Origin: a virus
Virus record (IMG/VR): IMGVR_UViG_3300021376_002797
Span: 1 to 64,000 of that record
DNA: 64,000 nt
Reading direction: 5' to 3' (one strand)
The notes under the pieces are model-generated. The model was not told the DNA's origin, made no database searches, and saw only the letters and a list, made by a program, of their open reading frames with translations. A program made the position numbers and the translations under genes. Positions 52,788 to 61,958 of the stretch are shown here, in pieces. Positions within the stretch are counted from its first letter, which is position 1. Every line of letters starts with the position of its first letter.

Positions 52788-52795
52788 TATTTATA
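52788..52795 (+). promoter_or_regulatory. TATTTATA box
   Basis: 11 nt before the ATG at 52807; probably starts the long unit through the terminase. Confidence 0.55.
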
Positions 52796-52806
52796 TATAA
52801 AAAACT

Positions 52807-52998
52807 ATGCCGACAACTGCTTGTACAGATAATTATTATAACACCGTAGTAGTAGGGTATGTCCCTGGAACAGGTGATACGGTAGGTCAAGTAGTAACAT
52901 TTACTACACCTAAACCTGAATGGACAGACGCAAATAACCAACAGGCAAAACAGTGTAATGCAGTTGCTCTTGGCGGATTTAATGGACTAAACAATTAA
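52807..52998 (+). CDS. Small hypothetical protein
   Basis: 63 residues, Thr/Val/Asn-rich with two Cys (TTACTDNYYN, AKQCNAV). 12 nt before the next gene. Possibly a small virion protein; no family recognised. Confidence 0.55.
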   Translation: MPTTACTDNYYNTVVVGYVPGTGDTVGQVVTFTTPKPEWTDANNQQAKQCNAVALGGFNGLNN

Positions 52999-53010
52999 AA
53001 AAACAAAAAA

Positions 53011-54339
53011 ATGGCAGATTTAAAACCTTTAGGTAGTGAAAAATTACAAGGTATGGAAAAAATTAACCGTATCATGGAGATTGCTAGATATAAAGAAACA
53101 CCTAAAAATTTAGTCAACGAAGTTTCATCAGTTGATTATACTATAACTTTGGCTGACGGTAAGACTTATGGTATAGTTAAAGAAAAATTAGGTTATATAA
53201 TTAAAAGTGGATTGAATGAATCAACAATGGATTATGTTGATATTATGAGACACAGAAAACACTACAGGTCATATTCTGAAGCTATGAAAAAACTAAACTT
53301 GATGGCATCTGAAATCAATAGAGTTACAGGTTATGATGAAAATATTTCGTTAATTGGTGAGCAAACTGACTTAAAAAAAAAATTCGTATTAAAACTTCCT
53401 AAACCAAAAGCAGATAAACCCGCTGGAGAAACCACACCACCAGCACCTCCTACTGGTGATATGGGAGCACCACCTGCGTCTTCTGAACCCCCTGCACCTC
53501 CTGCCGGTGATATGGATATGGGTGCACCACCTGCACCTCCTGCCGGTGATATGGATATGGGTGCACCACCTACTGGTGATACAGGAACACCACCAACAGA
53601 CGATATGGGATCACCCAATGATGATAACATGGGAATGCCACCAACAGATGATATGGGAATGGCTGAAACACCTCCACCCCCTATGGATGATATAGGAATG
53701 GAAGACGAAGGTGAAGAAGAGCCACAAGGACCAACTGGTTTAAAATCAATTCAAAAATTAACAGGTAGATTAAGTCAAAAAATTCGTGCCTTTGAAAAAG
53801 AAAAGGGTATGGATTCTCAAGACATTAAATATGTTTTAAATTCAATAATTTCAGCATTAGAACTTGAAAACTTAGACGAAGACGATAAAGATGATATAAT
53901 CTCTAAATTTGACGAGTCTGATGAGTATGGTGAAGAAGGTGCAGGAGAATTGGATTTAGGAGATGAAGATACAGGTATAGAAGATAATATGGATATGGGT
54001 AATGATATGGGAGGTACTCCACCCCCACCACCAGCAAATAATATGATGGAATCAAAAGTAGATAAATTATTAAAATCATACTTCAAAATTTCTGAAAAAG
54101 AAAAACCAATTTTAGAAGAAAAGAAAAAGAAAGACTTCTTAAAACAAAAACTACAAAGACTTGATGTAAAAAAAGAATTTGTAAAATTAAGTGAAAGTTT
54201 ATCACAATTAGAAGCGGCAAACGAATTTCACAAAAAATATAAAAACGCTAAATTTATTGGTAAAACAAATAAAGAAAATTTAGTTTTTGTTGTTGAAGGA
54301 AAACAATATAGAATAACACCAAGAGGGAGGGTTATATGA
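53011..54339 (+). CDS. Head-operon protein with proline-rich repeats
   Basis: 442 residues. The N-terminal ~120 residues are folded (VDYTITLADGKTYGIVKEKL, YRSYSEAMKKLNLMASEINR). Residues ~130-250 are low-complexity PPAPPAGDMDMGAP-type repeats. A helical segment (~250-300) and acidic linker follow. The C-terminal ~90 residues (QLEAANEFHKKYKNAKFIGK) form a second small domain. SLIGE|Q near residue 118 resembles the tag cleavage site, so it may be processed too. Probably a prohead or neck component; not assigned to a T4 gene. Overlaps the next gene by 4 nt. Confidence 0.65.
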   Translation: MADLKPLGSEKLQGMEKINRIMEIARYKETPKNLVNEVSSVDYTITLADGKTYGIVKEKLGYIIKSGLNESTMDYVDIMRHRKHYRSYSEAMKKLNLMASEINRVTGYDENISLIGEQTDLKKKFVLKLPKPKADKPAGETTPPAPPTGDMGAPPASSEPPAPPAGDMDMGAPPAPPAGDMDMGAPPTGDTGTPPTDDMGSPNDDNMGMPPTDDMGMAETPPPPMDDIGMEDEGEEEPQGPTGLKSIQKLTGRLSQKIRAFEKEKGMDSQDIKYVLNSIISALELENLDEDDKDDIISKFDESDEYGEEGAGELDLGDEDTGIEDNMDMGNDMGGTPPPPPANNMMESKVDKLLKSYFKISEKEKPILEEKKKKDFLKQKLQRLDVKKEFVKLSESLSQLEAANEFHKKYKNAKFIGKTNKENLVFVVEGKQYRITPRGRVI

Positions 54340-54755
54340 ATTTAGTTTATGTTAATGAATTAGGTCCTAACTATAAAGGTGATAATATATATGAGTTTAT
54401 ATTTTCTGATTTAGATGACGTGTGGGGAGATGATTGGGATGCAGAACCGGCATCAGGAAAACCATCACCTCCTGATATTAACTATATAAAAAGAGTTGGG
54501 GCATTAAAAAATTCAGAAATTGAGTTAGAATTAATTCAAAACTCGGATTATTTTGGTGTTTACGACGCAATTGACGGTGTTATATCTTTAGCGTGGGAAA
54601 AGAGTGATAGTGATGAGATATTAATTAATAAAAGAAAAAGACTTGTTTTTCAATACGGAGAAAGTGTTGAAAGTGTTGAAAACAAATTATATGAACGAGA
54701 CATCGTATTAAAATGGGAAAAAAACTTAGTACAAGATGAAACATATGAATCCTAA
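54336..54755 (+). CDS. Hypothetical head-operon protein
   Basis: 139 residues, acidic, with DDVWGDDWDAEPASGKPSPP near the N-terminus. Overlaps both neighbours (ATGA upstream; 20 nt downstream), which indicates tight coupled translation. Unknown function. Confidence 0.62.
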   Translation: MNLVYVNELGPNYKGDNIYEFIFSDLDDVWGDDWDAEPASGKPSPPDINYIKRVGALKNSEIELELIQNSDYFGVYDAIDGVISLAWEKSDSDEILINKRKRLVFQYGESVESVENKLYERDIVLKWEKNLVQDETYES

Positions 54756-55509
54756 AATGGTTAGACTACTACATGAAGGGTTTTCTATCTCAACTTTAGA
54801 AAACTTAACTGAAGGTCAGTTAAATTTGTTGTATGAAAAGACTAAAAAGGTAAAAAAGGAACCTAAAGAGGCCGAACAAGTAACAAAAACTATTACCGCA
54901 ACAAAATATAAACCCGAAGAAATAGCACAGTTTAAAAATCCTGATGGTTCCTATAGCATACCCCAATCTGAAGGGGAAGTAACGGAAAGAGCAAAATCAA
55001 AAAAACAACAACAGTTTTTTGGTATTGTAAGAGGTATGCAAAAAGGAGAAATACCTAAAAAAGGTGAAGCAGGAAAAAAAGCCAAAGAGATGGATCCTAA
55101 AGATGTTAAAGATTTTGCGTCAACAAAACACAAAGGTTTACCAAAAAAAGTTGAATCAAAAGAAGGTTCAGAAAAATTTATTCAAAAAGCAACTAAAAAA
55201 ATAGAAAAAAAAGGAACTGAAGGCAAATTCGGTAGATGGTGTAAAAAAGAAGGTTTGGATTCTGACGGTGAAGTTACTAAAAAATGTATTTCAGCAGCAA
55301 TGAAATCAGATGATCCTGCGGTTGTTAAAATGGCAAATTTTGCAAAAAACATCGGTGGTTTTAAAGGTTCAGAACACAAGAAAAAAACAGAGTCAAAAGA
55401 AAATGTAAAAAAACTTGAAGAAAACATTTTAAGACTTATTGAAGATTATTTACCTCCACATACAACAAAAGGTGAATTATTAAGAACAATTAAAAGTATT
55501 AAAAGATAA
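54736..55509 (+). CDS. DUF3008-like protein
   Basis: 257 residues, very Lys/Glu-rich. Residues ~87-140 (KSKKQQQFFGIVRGMQKGEI, AKEMDPKDVKDFASTKHKGL) match the DUF3008 pattern found in phage and bacterial proteins. A second part (FGRWCKKEGLDSDGEVTKKC) follows. It directly precedes the terminase. A DNA- or scaffold-associated role is a guess. Confidence 0.68.
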   Translation: MKHMNPKMVRLLHEGFSISTLENLTEGQLNLLYEKTKKVKKEPKEAEQVTKTITATKYKPEEIAQFKNPDGSYSIPQSEGEVTERAKSKKQQQFFGIVRGMQKGEIPKKGEAGKKAKEMDPKDVKDFASTKHKGLPKKVESKEGSEKFIQKATKKIEKKGTEGKFGRWCKKEGLDSDGEVTKKCISAAMKSDDPAVVKMANFAKNIGGFKGSEHKKKTESKENVKKLEENILRLIEDYLPPHTTKGELLRTIKSIKR

Positions 55510-55512
55510 TGA

Positions 55513-57288
55513 ATGTCTTTATCAAGGGAACAAGCCTTATTGGAATACGCCAAATGTGTAAATGATACTCCTTACGCACTTAAAACATATTTACAAACTT
55601 ACGACAATACACAATCAAAATATGTCCCGTTAGAATTATTTATCGACCAAGTTACGTTAGTAAAGGATTATGATAGTTACGAAGAGAACATCGCATTAAA
55701 ATACCGTCAGGCTGGTGTTTCTACAGTAACATCAGCATGGGCATCAAAGAGGTTGGTATTTGCTAAAAAAGAAAAACCTGAAAAAATCCTGATAATTGCA
55801 AACAAAATGGACACTGCCGTTGAGATGGCAAATAAAGTAAGAGCGTTTGTAGATCAATGGCCGAAATGGATGGGTGTTGGTTTTTCTGTTGAAAAAAACT
55901 CACAAAGACATTTTAAACTAACAAACGGTTGTGAAGTGAAGGCGGTTGCAACATCAAAAGACGCTTTACGTGGTTATACACCAACTATATTGATATTTGA
56001 TGAGGCGGCATATATTAATGCCGACGAAGACTTTTGGTCTGCATGTATGGCGTCTCTTTCAACCGGAGGTAAAGTTATAGTAATATCAACACCAAATGGA
56101 TTCGACCCAATTTATTATTCTATATATAGTCAGTCTGTTAAAGGTATGAATGACTTTAGAATTACTGAAATGTATTGGTTTAGGGATCCTAGATATTCTA
56201 AAGATTTAAAACTCATTAAATGTCGTGATATTGTGCATTATATGTTAAATAGGGCCGACTATAAAGATGAAGAAATAACCATTGATTATGGTAACATTAA
56301 AGTTAATGAAAGAAACTTTGAAGAAATTAAACAAAAAATAGAAAATGGTGGGTATAAGGCTTATAGTTCATGGTTTGAGGCCATGGCTAAAAAGTTAAAA
56401 TTTGATAGAAGGAAAATATCACAAGAACTTGAATGTAACTTCTTAGGTTCAGGAGATAATGTAATTCCTGCAGAAACTATGAAAAAAATTAAAGATAAAC
56501 ATATTAAAGAACCTGAAAATAAATTTATGGGTGGAGTTCTATGGCAATGGAAAGAACCTGTTGCCGATCACCGATATATAATGGGTATGGACGTTTCACG
56601 AGGCGATAGTGAAGATTTTACAACATTTACTATTATTGATTTTGATGAAAGAGAACAGGTTTTGGAATATTTAGGAAAGGTTCCACCTGATGTTGTGGCA
56701 GAAATTGCATATAAATGGGCAACCATGTATAATGCATTTATTGTGACCGATATTACAGGAGGTATGGGTGTTGCAACATCAAGAAAACTACAAGAACTAG
56801 GATATAAAAATTTATATGTCGATGGAGTGAATCCCACAGATAAATGGAAATGGGACCCTAAAGCAAACGAAAAGATACCAGGAATTAATTTTAATTCCAA
56901 AAGAGTTCAAATTGTTGCGGCATTTGAAGAAGCGTTAAGACACGATTTTGGTGTTAGGTCTCAAAGATTATATAATGAATTAAACACATTTGTTTATGTA
57001 AACGGTAGGCCTGATCACCAAAAAGGGCAACACGATGATTTGATTATGTCATTAGCAATGGCTTTATATGTTGCAGAAACATCTTTTTCAAAATTAGAAA
57101 AAGCAACGGAACACGCAAAGGCAATGATTGATTCGTGGACAACGGATAAAAATGAATATAAAGATTCCTCGGCCAATTTTAATCCCGGTTTACCTGTTAT
57201 GACAGGATTACACGAATACTCTAGTGGTCAGGTTAGTAAAAGTGATTATGAAAAGTATTTATGGTTATTCGGAGGAAAAAGAGTTTAG
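55513..57288 (+). CDS. terL: Terminase large subunit (T4 gp17-like)
   Basis: 591 residues. ATPase domain: Walker A-like YRQAGVST (64-71; the usual Lys is replaced, as in several phage terminases), Walker B ILIFDEAA (159-166), motif III STPNG (~192-196). RNase H-type nuclease: MGMDVSRGD (~357), VTDITGGMG (~411) and a final HDDL (~506). It packages DNA through the portal and cuts concatemers. Start at ATG 55513, 3 nt after the upstream gene; the alternative ATG at 55510 is out of frame. Length is close to T4 gp17 (610). Confidence 0.95.
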   Translation: MSLSREQALLEYAKCVNDTPYALKTYLQTYDNTQSKYVPLELFIDQVTLVKDYDSYEENIALKYRQAGVSTVTSAWASKRLVFAKKEKPEKILIIANKMDTAVEMANKVRAFVDQWPKWMGVGFSVEKNSQRHFKLTNGCEVKAVATSKDALRGYTPTILIFDEAAYINADEDFWSACMASLSTGGKVIVISTPNGFDPIYYSIYSQSVKGMNDFRITEMYWFRDPRYSKDLKLIKCRDIVHYMLNRADYKDEEITIDYGNIKVNERNFEEIKQKIENGGYKAYSSWFEAMAKKLKFDRRKISQELECNFLGSGDNVIPAETMKKIKDKHIKEPENKFMGGVLWQWKEPVADHRYIMGMDVSRGDSEDFTTFTIIDFDEREQVLEYLGKVPPDVVAEIAYKWATMYNAFIVTDITGGMGVATSRKLQELGYKNLYVDGVNPTDKWKWDPKANEKIPGINFNSKRVQIVAAFEEALRHDFGVRSQRLYNELNTFVYVNGRPDHQKGQHDDLIMSLAMALYVAETSFSKLEKATEHAKAMIDSWTTDKNEYKDSSANFNPGLPVMTGLHEYSSGQVSKSDYEKYLWLFGGKRV

Positions 57289-57326
57289 TTTAATTTTTAT
57301 CTGACTATTTTTAAAATAAAAAAAAT

Positions 57327-59120
57327 ATGGCACAAGAAAAATATACGGTTTGGCAAAGGTTAGGTAGAGTGTTCGGTCCTAATTCAACAATGGACCAACA
57401 ACCACCTGTTTTTAAATTCGATAAAAAAGAATTATTAAAAACAACAAACAAGCAAGAATATGAAACTGAAAAATTACAGTCTCAACAAACAATGTACATT
57501 GGTAAGCAATGGCAAAAAGTAGAAAGTAATTTATATCAACAAGCGGTTTATTATGAACCAACAAGAATGGCGTCATATTATGATTATGAATCTATGGAGT
57601 ATACTCCTGAGATTTCTGCCGCTTTGGATGTATATGCTGAAGAATCGACTACACCTGACCAAGATGGTTATATTTTAAGAGTCTATTCAGAATCGAAAAG
57701 AATCAAACAAGTGTTAACAGATCTTTTTACAAATAAGTTAGATATAAACACTAATTTACCTATGTGGATAAGAAACACATGTAAATTCGGTGATAATTTT
57801 ATTTATTTAAAATTGGACCCTGAAAATGGTGTTGTAGGTTGTCAACAATTACCAAATATCCAAATAGAAAGATTGGAAAAGGGTATGAGATTCCAGCCCG
57901 ACAAGTATTCACAAGAAATGGAAAATGATGCGTTAAAATTTGTTTGGAAAGAAAAAAACATGGAATTCAACACATGGGAAATTGGCCATTTTAGAATTTT
58001 AGGTGACGATAGAAAATTACCATACGGAACTTCAATGTTAGAAAAAGCGAGACGTATTTGGAAACAATTACTTCTATGTGAAGATGCCATGTTAATATAT
58101 CGTTTATCGAGAGCACCTGAAAGAAGAGTTTTTAAAGTATTTGTTGGTAATATGGATGACAAAGATGTTGATGCATACGTACAAAAAGTTGCAAGTAAAT
58201 TTAAAAGAGACCAAATATTAGATTCAAAGACAGGTAATGTGGATATGAGATATAATCAAATGGCGGTTGACCAAGATTATTTTATTCCTGTTAGAGATCC
58301 AGCAGCATCAAATCCTATAGAAACATTGGCAGGTGCTGCAAACATGGCAGAAATTGCAGATATCGAATATATTCAAAAGAAATTAGTTACAGCATTAAGA
58401 ATACCTAAGGCTTATTTAGGTTTTGAAGAAGCGGTTGGTGATGGTAAAAATTTATCATTATTAGATATTAGATTTGCAAGAACAATTAATAGAATACAAA
58501 AATCTATGATTGCAGAATTAAATAAAATTGCAATTATACATTTATTTTTATTAGGATTTGAAGATGAATTAACAAACTTTACATTATCATTAAATAACCC
58601 ATCCAAACAAGGTGAATTATTGTCATTAGAGATTTGGAAAGAAAAAATAACACTATATAAAGATGCGACCGCAGAGATTGCAAAATCATTATCACCTGTT
58701 TCAGCATCTTGGGCTAAAAAACATATATTAGGATTTTCGGATGAAGAAATCAGATTAGATGTTCAACAACAAAGAGTCGAGCGAGCAGTTTATGCTGAGT
58801 TAGAAAAAACTGCAGAAGTTATTACAAAAACAGGTTTATTTGATAATATCGACAAACTTTATGGTAAAAAAGAGGGTGAACCTGCGGGAGATGCCGCCGC
58901 AGCAGGTGCACCACCTGAAGGAGGGGCACCACCACCACCTGAATCAGGAGAAGAAGCACCACCACCACCTGCAATGCCAACAGAAAGATTAGTTAGAAAA
59001 GATTTAGATTTATTATTAGAAGAAACCTTAATTAGTGGTTCTGACTACATGGATTTATCTAAAGGAAGACTATCTTTGGACTTAATTGATAAAAAATTGA
59101 AAGATTTAATCGATAAGTAA
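57327..59120 (+). CDS. Portal protein (T4 gp20-like)
   Basis: 597 residues. ALDVYAEESTTPDQDGYIL and YRLSRAPERRVFKVFVGN, then DQILDSKTGNVDMRYNQMAV, DYFIPVRD and IPKAYLGFEEAVGDGKNLS, follow the gp20 core closely. It forms the dodecameric ring for DNA passage and head-tail joining. The C-terminal region has an Ala/Pro-rich insert (residues ~525-560) absent from T4, then a short helical end. It follows terL directly, without the T4 sheath/tube genes between. Confidence 0.95.
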   Translation: MAQEKYTVWQRLGRVFGPNSTMDQQPPVFKFDKKELLKTTNKQEYETEKLQSQQTMYIGKQWQKVESNLYQQAVYYEPTRMASYYDYESMEYTPEISAALDVYAEESTTPDQDGYILRVYSESKRIKQVLTDLFTNKLDINTNLPMWIRNTCKFGDNFIYLKLDPENGVVGCQQLPNIQIERLEKGMRFQPDKYSQEMENDALKFVWKEKNMEFNTWEIGHFRILGDDRKLPYGTSMLEKARRIWKQLLLCEDAMLIYRLSRAPERRVFKVFVGNMDDKDVDAYVQKVASKFKRDQILDSKTGNVDMRYNQMAVDQDYFIPVRDPAASNPIETLAGAANMAEIADIEYIQKKLVTALRIPKAYLGFEEAVGDGKNLSLLDIRFARTINRIQKSMIAELNKIAIIHLFLLGFEDELTNFTLSLNNPSKQGELLSLEIWKEKITLYKDATAEIAKSLSPVSASWAKKHILGFSDEEIRLDVQQQRVERAVYAELEKTAEVITKTGLFDNIDKLYGKKEGEPAGDAAAAGAPPEGGAPPPPESGEEAPPPPAMPTERLVRKDLDLLLEETLISGSDYMDLSKGRLSLDLIDKKLKDLIDK

Positions 59121-59128
59121 TATTTATA
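59121..59128 (+). promoter_or_regulatory. TATTTATA box
   Basis: 13 nt before the ATG at 59142, overlapping the portal stop codon region. Confidence 0.55.
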
Positions 59129-59141
59129 TATAAAAAATATT

Positions 59142-59873
59142 ATGAGTACTTTTGGGAACATCAAAACAAACATAGAAAATACTGCGGTAGAATTGGCTAA
59201 AAAATCAAGTTTTAAAAGATTTATTAGTGAATTCAATTGGTTAGTTTTAAAAAATAAAGACCTTTCTGAGTTATACTACATTTATGATGATTTATCATCT
59301 AAAAACGGAATATCGGAAGACATTGCAAATGAATACATCAATGAATCTATAGAATATTCACAAATATTAATAGAAAATCAAACAAGAAACATTAACCAAT
59401 TAAATCTTTGGATTAACTCTTGGAATGAATCAATAGAAAATAATTACTCAGACATAGACAATGCAATTTATAAAAATGGGATAAAAAATTTAGAGTCAAT
59501 TTTAGAATCCAAAAAAAATATTAAAAATATTATAACAAAAGAAGAAAAAATAAAAAACATTACTAAAAGTGTAAAAATACCAATTTCTTCTATGGTGAAA
59601 ATTGCTAACCAAAATTTAAAAAAGGAAGTTGAAAATTTAAATGAAAACGATAAAAAAGAATTACAAGAAGTTTTAAATTTAACTAACGAGGATTTAAAAG
59701 AAAATTTCAATAACTTGAAAAAAGTGGTGTTGGAAAATTTGAAAGGGTCTATTAACGAATCAACTGATAGTGATTTACAAAACACCATAAATGAAACAAT
59801 TAATAAGATTAAGGAATCTAAATGTAGTCATTATGATTATTATAAATTAAAAAAATTAAATTCAGGATTATGA
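59142..59873 (+). CDS. Helical hypothetical protein
   Basis: 243 residues, almost entirely helical and charged (KKEVENLNENDKKELQEVLN). It lies between the portal and protease genes, where T4 carries the small prohead core genes 67/68, so a core or scaffold role is suggested by position only. Ends in a 4-nt overlap with the next gene. Confidence 0.6.
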   Translation: MSTFGNIKTNIENTAVELAKKSSFKRFISEFNWLVLKNKDLSELYYIYDDLSSKNGISEDIANEYINESIEYSQILIENQTRNINQLNLWINSWNESIENNYSDIDNAIYKNGIKNLESILESKKNIKNIITKEEKIKNITKSVKIPISSMVKIANQNLKKEVENLNENDKKELQEVLNLTNEDLKENFNNLKKVVLENLKGSINESTDSDLQNTINETINKIKESKCSHYDYYKLKKLNSGL

Positions 59874-60124
59874 TAAAATTTTTCAAATCATTACTCGGTT
59901 CGGGCACCCAAACACTTTCTTCAAAAAGATTTACAGGAATTATTTGTGTTATTTCGTTAGTTATTGCACTATTTGTTTCTATGTTTTCTGGAGGTAAATA
60001 TTGTGCTAACGACGGATTGGTTGAGGTAGTTGGTTTATTAGCATTCGGGTCTTTGGGATTAACCTCAACAGAGTCTATTTTTGGAAAAAAATACGACAGT
60101 GATAAAAATCAAGAATCCAATTGA
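59870..60124 (+). CDS. Small membrane protein
   Basis: 84 residues. Two hydrophobic segments (FTGIICVISLVIALFVSMF; LVEVVGLLAFGSLGLTS) with a short loop containing one Cys. Holin-like size and topology, but its place in the head operon makes another role equally possible. Overlaps the 3' end of the convergent bS21 gene by 16 nt. Confidence 0.62.
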   Translation: MIKFFKSLLGSGTQTLSSKRFTGIICVISLVIALFVSMFSGGKYCANDGLVEVVGLLAFGSLGLTSTESIFGKKYDSDKNQESN

Positions 60125-60297
60125 TTCTTTTGTTTATATTTTGCTTTTTTAATCTGAGCCCTTCTTTTTACGGAGGGTTTTTTATATTCTTGTCTTTCTT
60201 GTAGTTTTTGAATTTGTTTAGTTTTATATATTTTAAATTTATATAACTTTAAGGCCTGCTCAATCGACTTTTCATTTTTTACTTCAACTATAATCAT
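60109..60297 (-). CDS. rpsU: Ribosomal protein bS21
   Basis: 62 residues from ATG 60297; the frame is open upstream to 60435 but only this start gives a bS21 length. MIIVEVKNEKSIEQALKLYK, then QERQEYKKPSVKRRAQIKKA, aligns along the whole length with Bacteroidota bS21. It binds the 30S platform near the anti-Shine-Dalgarno end of 16S rRNA and could replace host bS21 in phage-infected cells. Its minus-strand TATTTATA box suggests expression together with virion genes. It stands alone against the direction of the head operon. Confidence 0.92.
   Translation of the reverse strand: MIIVEVKNEKSIEQALKLYKFKIYKTKQIQKLQERQEYKKPSVKRRAQIKKAKYKQKNQLDS
60111..60129. terminator. Bidirectional terminator inside overlapping gene ends
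   Basis: AAGAATC-CAATT-GATTCTT lies within the last codons of both the 59870 gene and bS21. AAAAA stands on the left, but the right side is only TTGTTT, so the hairpin may work better for the minus strand. Confidence 0.5.
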
Positions 60298-60316
60298 AAA
60301 TTTTTTTGGTTTGAAA

Positions 60317-60324
60317 TATAAATA
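60317..60324 (-). promoter_or_regulatory. TATTTATA box for bS21
   Basis: Minus strand, 19 nt upstream of the ATG at 60297. Confidence 0.5.
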
Positions 60325-60403
60325 TAAGTAATTTTTCAAATTTTGACAACATATAAAAATTTTATTATAATTGTAAAAAACATAAACTTGTAAGGTATGA
60401 AAA

Positions 60404-60853
60404 ATGAAAAAAGGAAAAACATCAAAATTAAACATTTTTGATGATGCAAAATGTCACTACGGAACAGTGGACTCAAAAGAATTAAGATCACTGTATATAG
60501 TATTACAAACATGGGTAGAACCAATAGTCGATGGGGAAAATTGGACAAAAATAACAGGATTAATTAAAAGACAAATTTTACACACATTATTGGAAGTCGT
60601 TGATTTTACAACTTTTGAAAAAAAACAAATAGTTGATTTAGATTTAAGAACAAGCGGAATCCAAAGAAACAAAAAAAGTTTTTTAAACTTAGAAATTACA
60701 TTATTTGTTCATAATAATAAAACAGATTTTAAATCACTAATTTTACGTTCAAAATTAAAAAAAATCATATCATCAGTATATCATGATGATTTAAAAAAAT
60801 CAAAGTATTTTACTTTAAGCCTTACAAAAAATAAAGAAACACAATTAATATAA
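60404..60853 (+). CDS. Hypothetical head-operon protein
   Basis: 149 residues. Basic start (MKKGKTSKLNIFDDAKCHYG), then a helical/beta domain (SLYIVLQTWVEPIVDGENWT, LNLEITLFVHNN). It lies between bS21 and the protease. No T4 counterpart recognised. Confidence 0.62.
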   Translation: MKKGKTSKLNIFDDAKCHYGTVDSKELRSLYIVLQTWVEPIVDGENWTKITGLIKRQILHTLLEVVDFTTFEKKQIVDLDLRTSGIQRNKKSFLNLEITLFVHNNKTDFKSLILRSKLKKIISSVYHDDLKKSKYFTLSLTKNKETQLI

Positions 60854-60861
60854 TATTTATC
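60854..60861 (+). promoter_or_regulatory. TATTTATC box
   Basis: 12 nt before the ATG at 60874. Confidence 0.55.
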
Positions 60862-60873
60862 ATAAAAAACATT

Positions 60874-61584
60874 ATGAAAATATTAGGACCAAATGATACA
60901 GGTAAGGGCATCCTTGTCGAATGGGATGCCGGAGTTATTAACCCACATGAATATAGAAACAGGCAAGTAATAAAAGAATCTTACGGTCAGTTAGACTATT
61001 CTAAACCCTTTGTTTTTTATGCAACTTTACAAAAATACGGTGTTCCAAATAGAAACGGGAGAATATACCCAAAAAAAATTCTTGAAAGGGAAGCAGAAAA
61101 ATATAAGGAAATGATTAATCGCGGTATGTCGATATCCGAACTTAACCACCCTGAATCTTCACTTATTGATTTAGATAGGGTTGCACATCTCATAACCGAC
61201 GTATGGTGGGAAGATAATATATTAATGGGTAAAATTAAATTATTAACTTCACCAGGCTTTCATGAAAGAGGTATTATTTCATCTAAAGGCGATGTTGCGG
61301 CAAATATGATGAGACAAGGTGTAACTATGGGGGTCTCTTCTCGTGGTGTCGGATCACTAGTCAAAAAAGGGGAACAAAATGAAGTTCAGGATGACTTTGA
61401 ATTGATTTGTTTTGACTTAGTTTCTTCTCCGTCAACACCTGGAGCATATCTTTATTTAAATAAAGAAGATAGACCAAAATATGAAGAAAAACTTACTGAG
61501 CACGAAAATATAGAAATTTCATCAAATCCTTTAGGTAAATCTGTTGACTTAATGAGAAGATTATCCGATTATTTGGATAAATAA
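60874..61584 (+). CDS. Prohead core protease (T4 gp21-like)
   Basis: 236 residues. Likely catalytic residues stand in the family's order: His92 in SELNHPESS, Ser155/156 in TMGVSSRGVGS, and Asp181 in ICFDLVSSPS. These enzymes are activated in the prohead and cleave scaffold, capsid and internal proteins, in T4 after (L/I)-x-E. The same signature closes the N-terminal tags of about 20 proteins in this window and occurs in the capsid protein. Followed by a small gene and the scaffold, as in T4. Confidence 0.92.
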   Translation: MKILGPNDTGKGILVEWDAGVINPHEYRNRQVIKESYGQLDYSKPFVFYATLQKYGVPNRNGRIYPKKILEREAEKYKEMINRGMSISELNHPESSLIDLDRVAHLITDVWWEDNILMGKIKLLTSPGFHERGIISSKGDVAANMMRQGVTMGVSSRGVGSLVKKGEQNEVQDDFELICFDLVSSPSTPGAYLYLNKEDRPKYEEKLTEHENIEISSNPLGKSVDLMRRLSDYLDK

Positions 61585-61596
61585 AAAAATTGAATT

Positions 61597-61806
61597 ATGG
61601 ATGAAAAATATTTTGTAGCAAGAGTAACAACCGATATGGTCGATGAAAACACAGGAAAAGTCAAAAAAATTAAAGAAGAAAAATTGGTTAGAGCCTTTTC
61701 ACCAACAGACGTTGAAGCAAAAATCACAAAGGCTTATGAAACTTACAAAATGGATTGGAGAATTACTGCGGTTGTAGAAAGTAAAATTGATGAAGTAATC
61801 GAATAA
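61597..61806 (+). CDS. Small DUF4494-like protein
   Basis: 69 residues. YFVARVTTDMVDENTGKVKK, then LVRAFSPTDVEAKITKAY and RITAVVESKIDEVI, resembles DUF4494, a small family common in Bacteroidota phages. Function unknown. Ends before a terminator. Confidence 0.6.
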   Translation: MDEKYFVARVTTDMVDENTGKVKKIKEEKLVRAFSPTDVEAKITKAYETYKMDWRITAVVESKIDEVIE

Positions 61807-61837
61807 AAAAACTAAAAAAAATATAAATTGTTTTTCG

Positions 61838-61868
61838 AGGTGACCTTACAGTCACCTTTTTTATTTTA
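61838..61868 (+). terminator. Rho-independent terminator
   Basis: AGGTGAC/GTCACCT (61838-61844, 61851-61857), then a T-rich run. Separates the protease unit from the scaffold unit. Confidence 0.82.
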
Positions 61869-61909
61869 TTCTATTTTTTCTAAACCCCTAACTTTTTACA
61901 ACATTGATA

Positions 61910-61917
61910 TATTTATT
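61910..61917 (+). promoter_or_regulatory. TATTTATT box, long leader
   Basis: 41 nt before the ATG at 61959. The capsid gene has almost the same distance (42 nt), so both most abundant head proteins seem to have a ~35-nt leader. Confidence 0.55.
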
Positions 61918-61958
61918 GATAAATAAACGATTAGCGTAATGCAAATTTATTGAAGAAC

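Noticed and set aside
60298-60435. 46-residue N-terminal extension of bS21
   Set aside because: It is Phe/Tyr-rich and unlike any bS21; the late-type box lies inside it.
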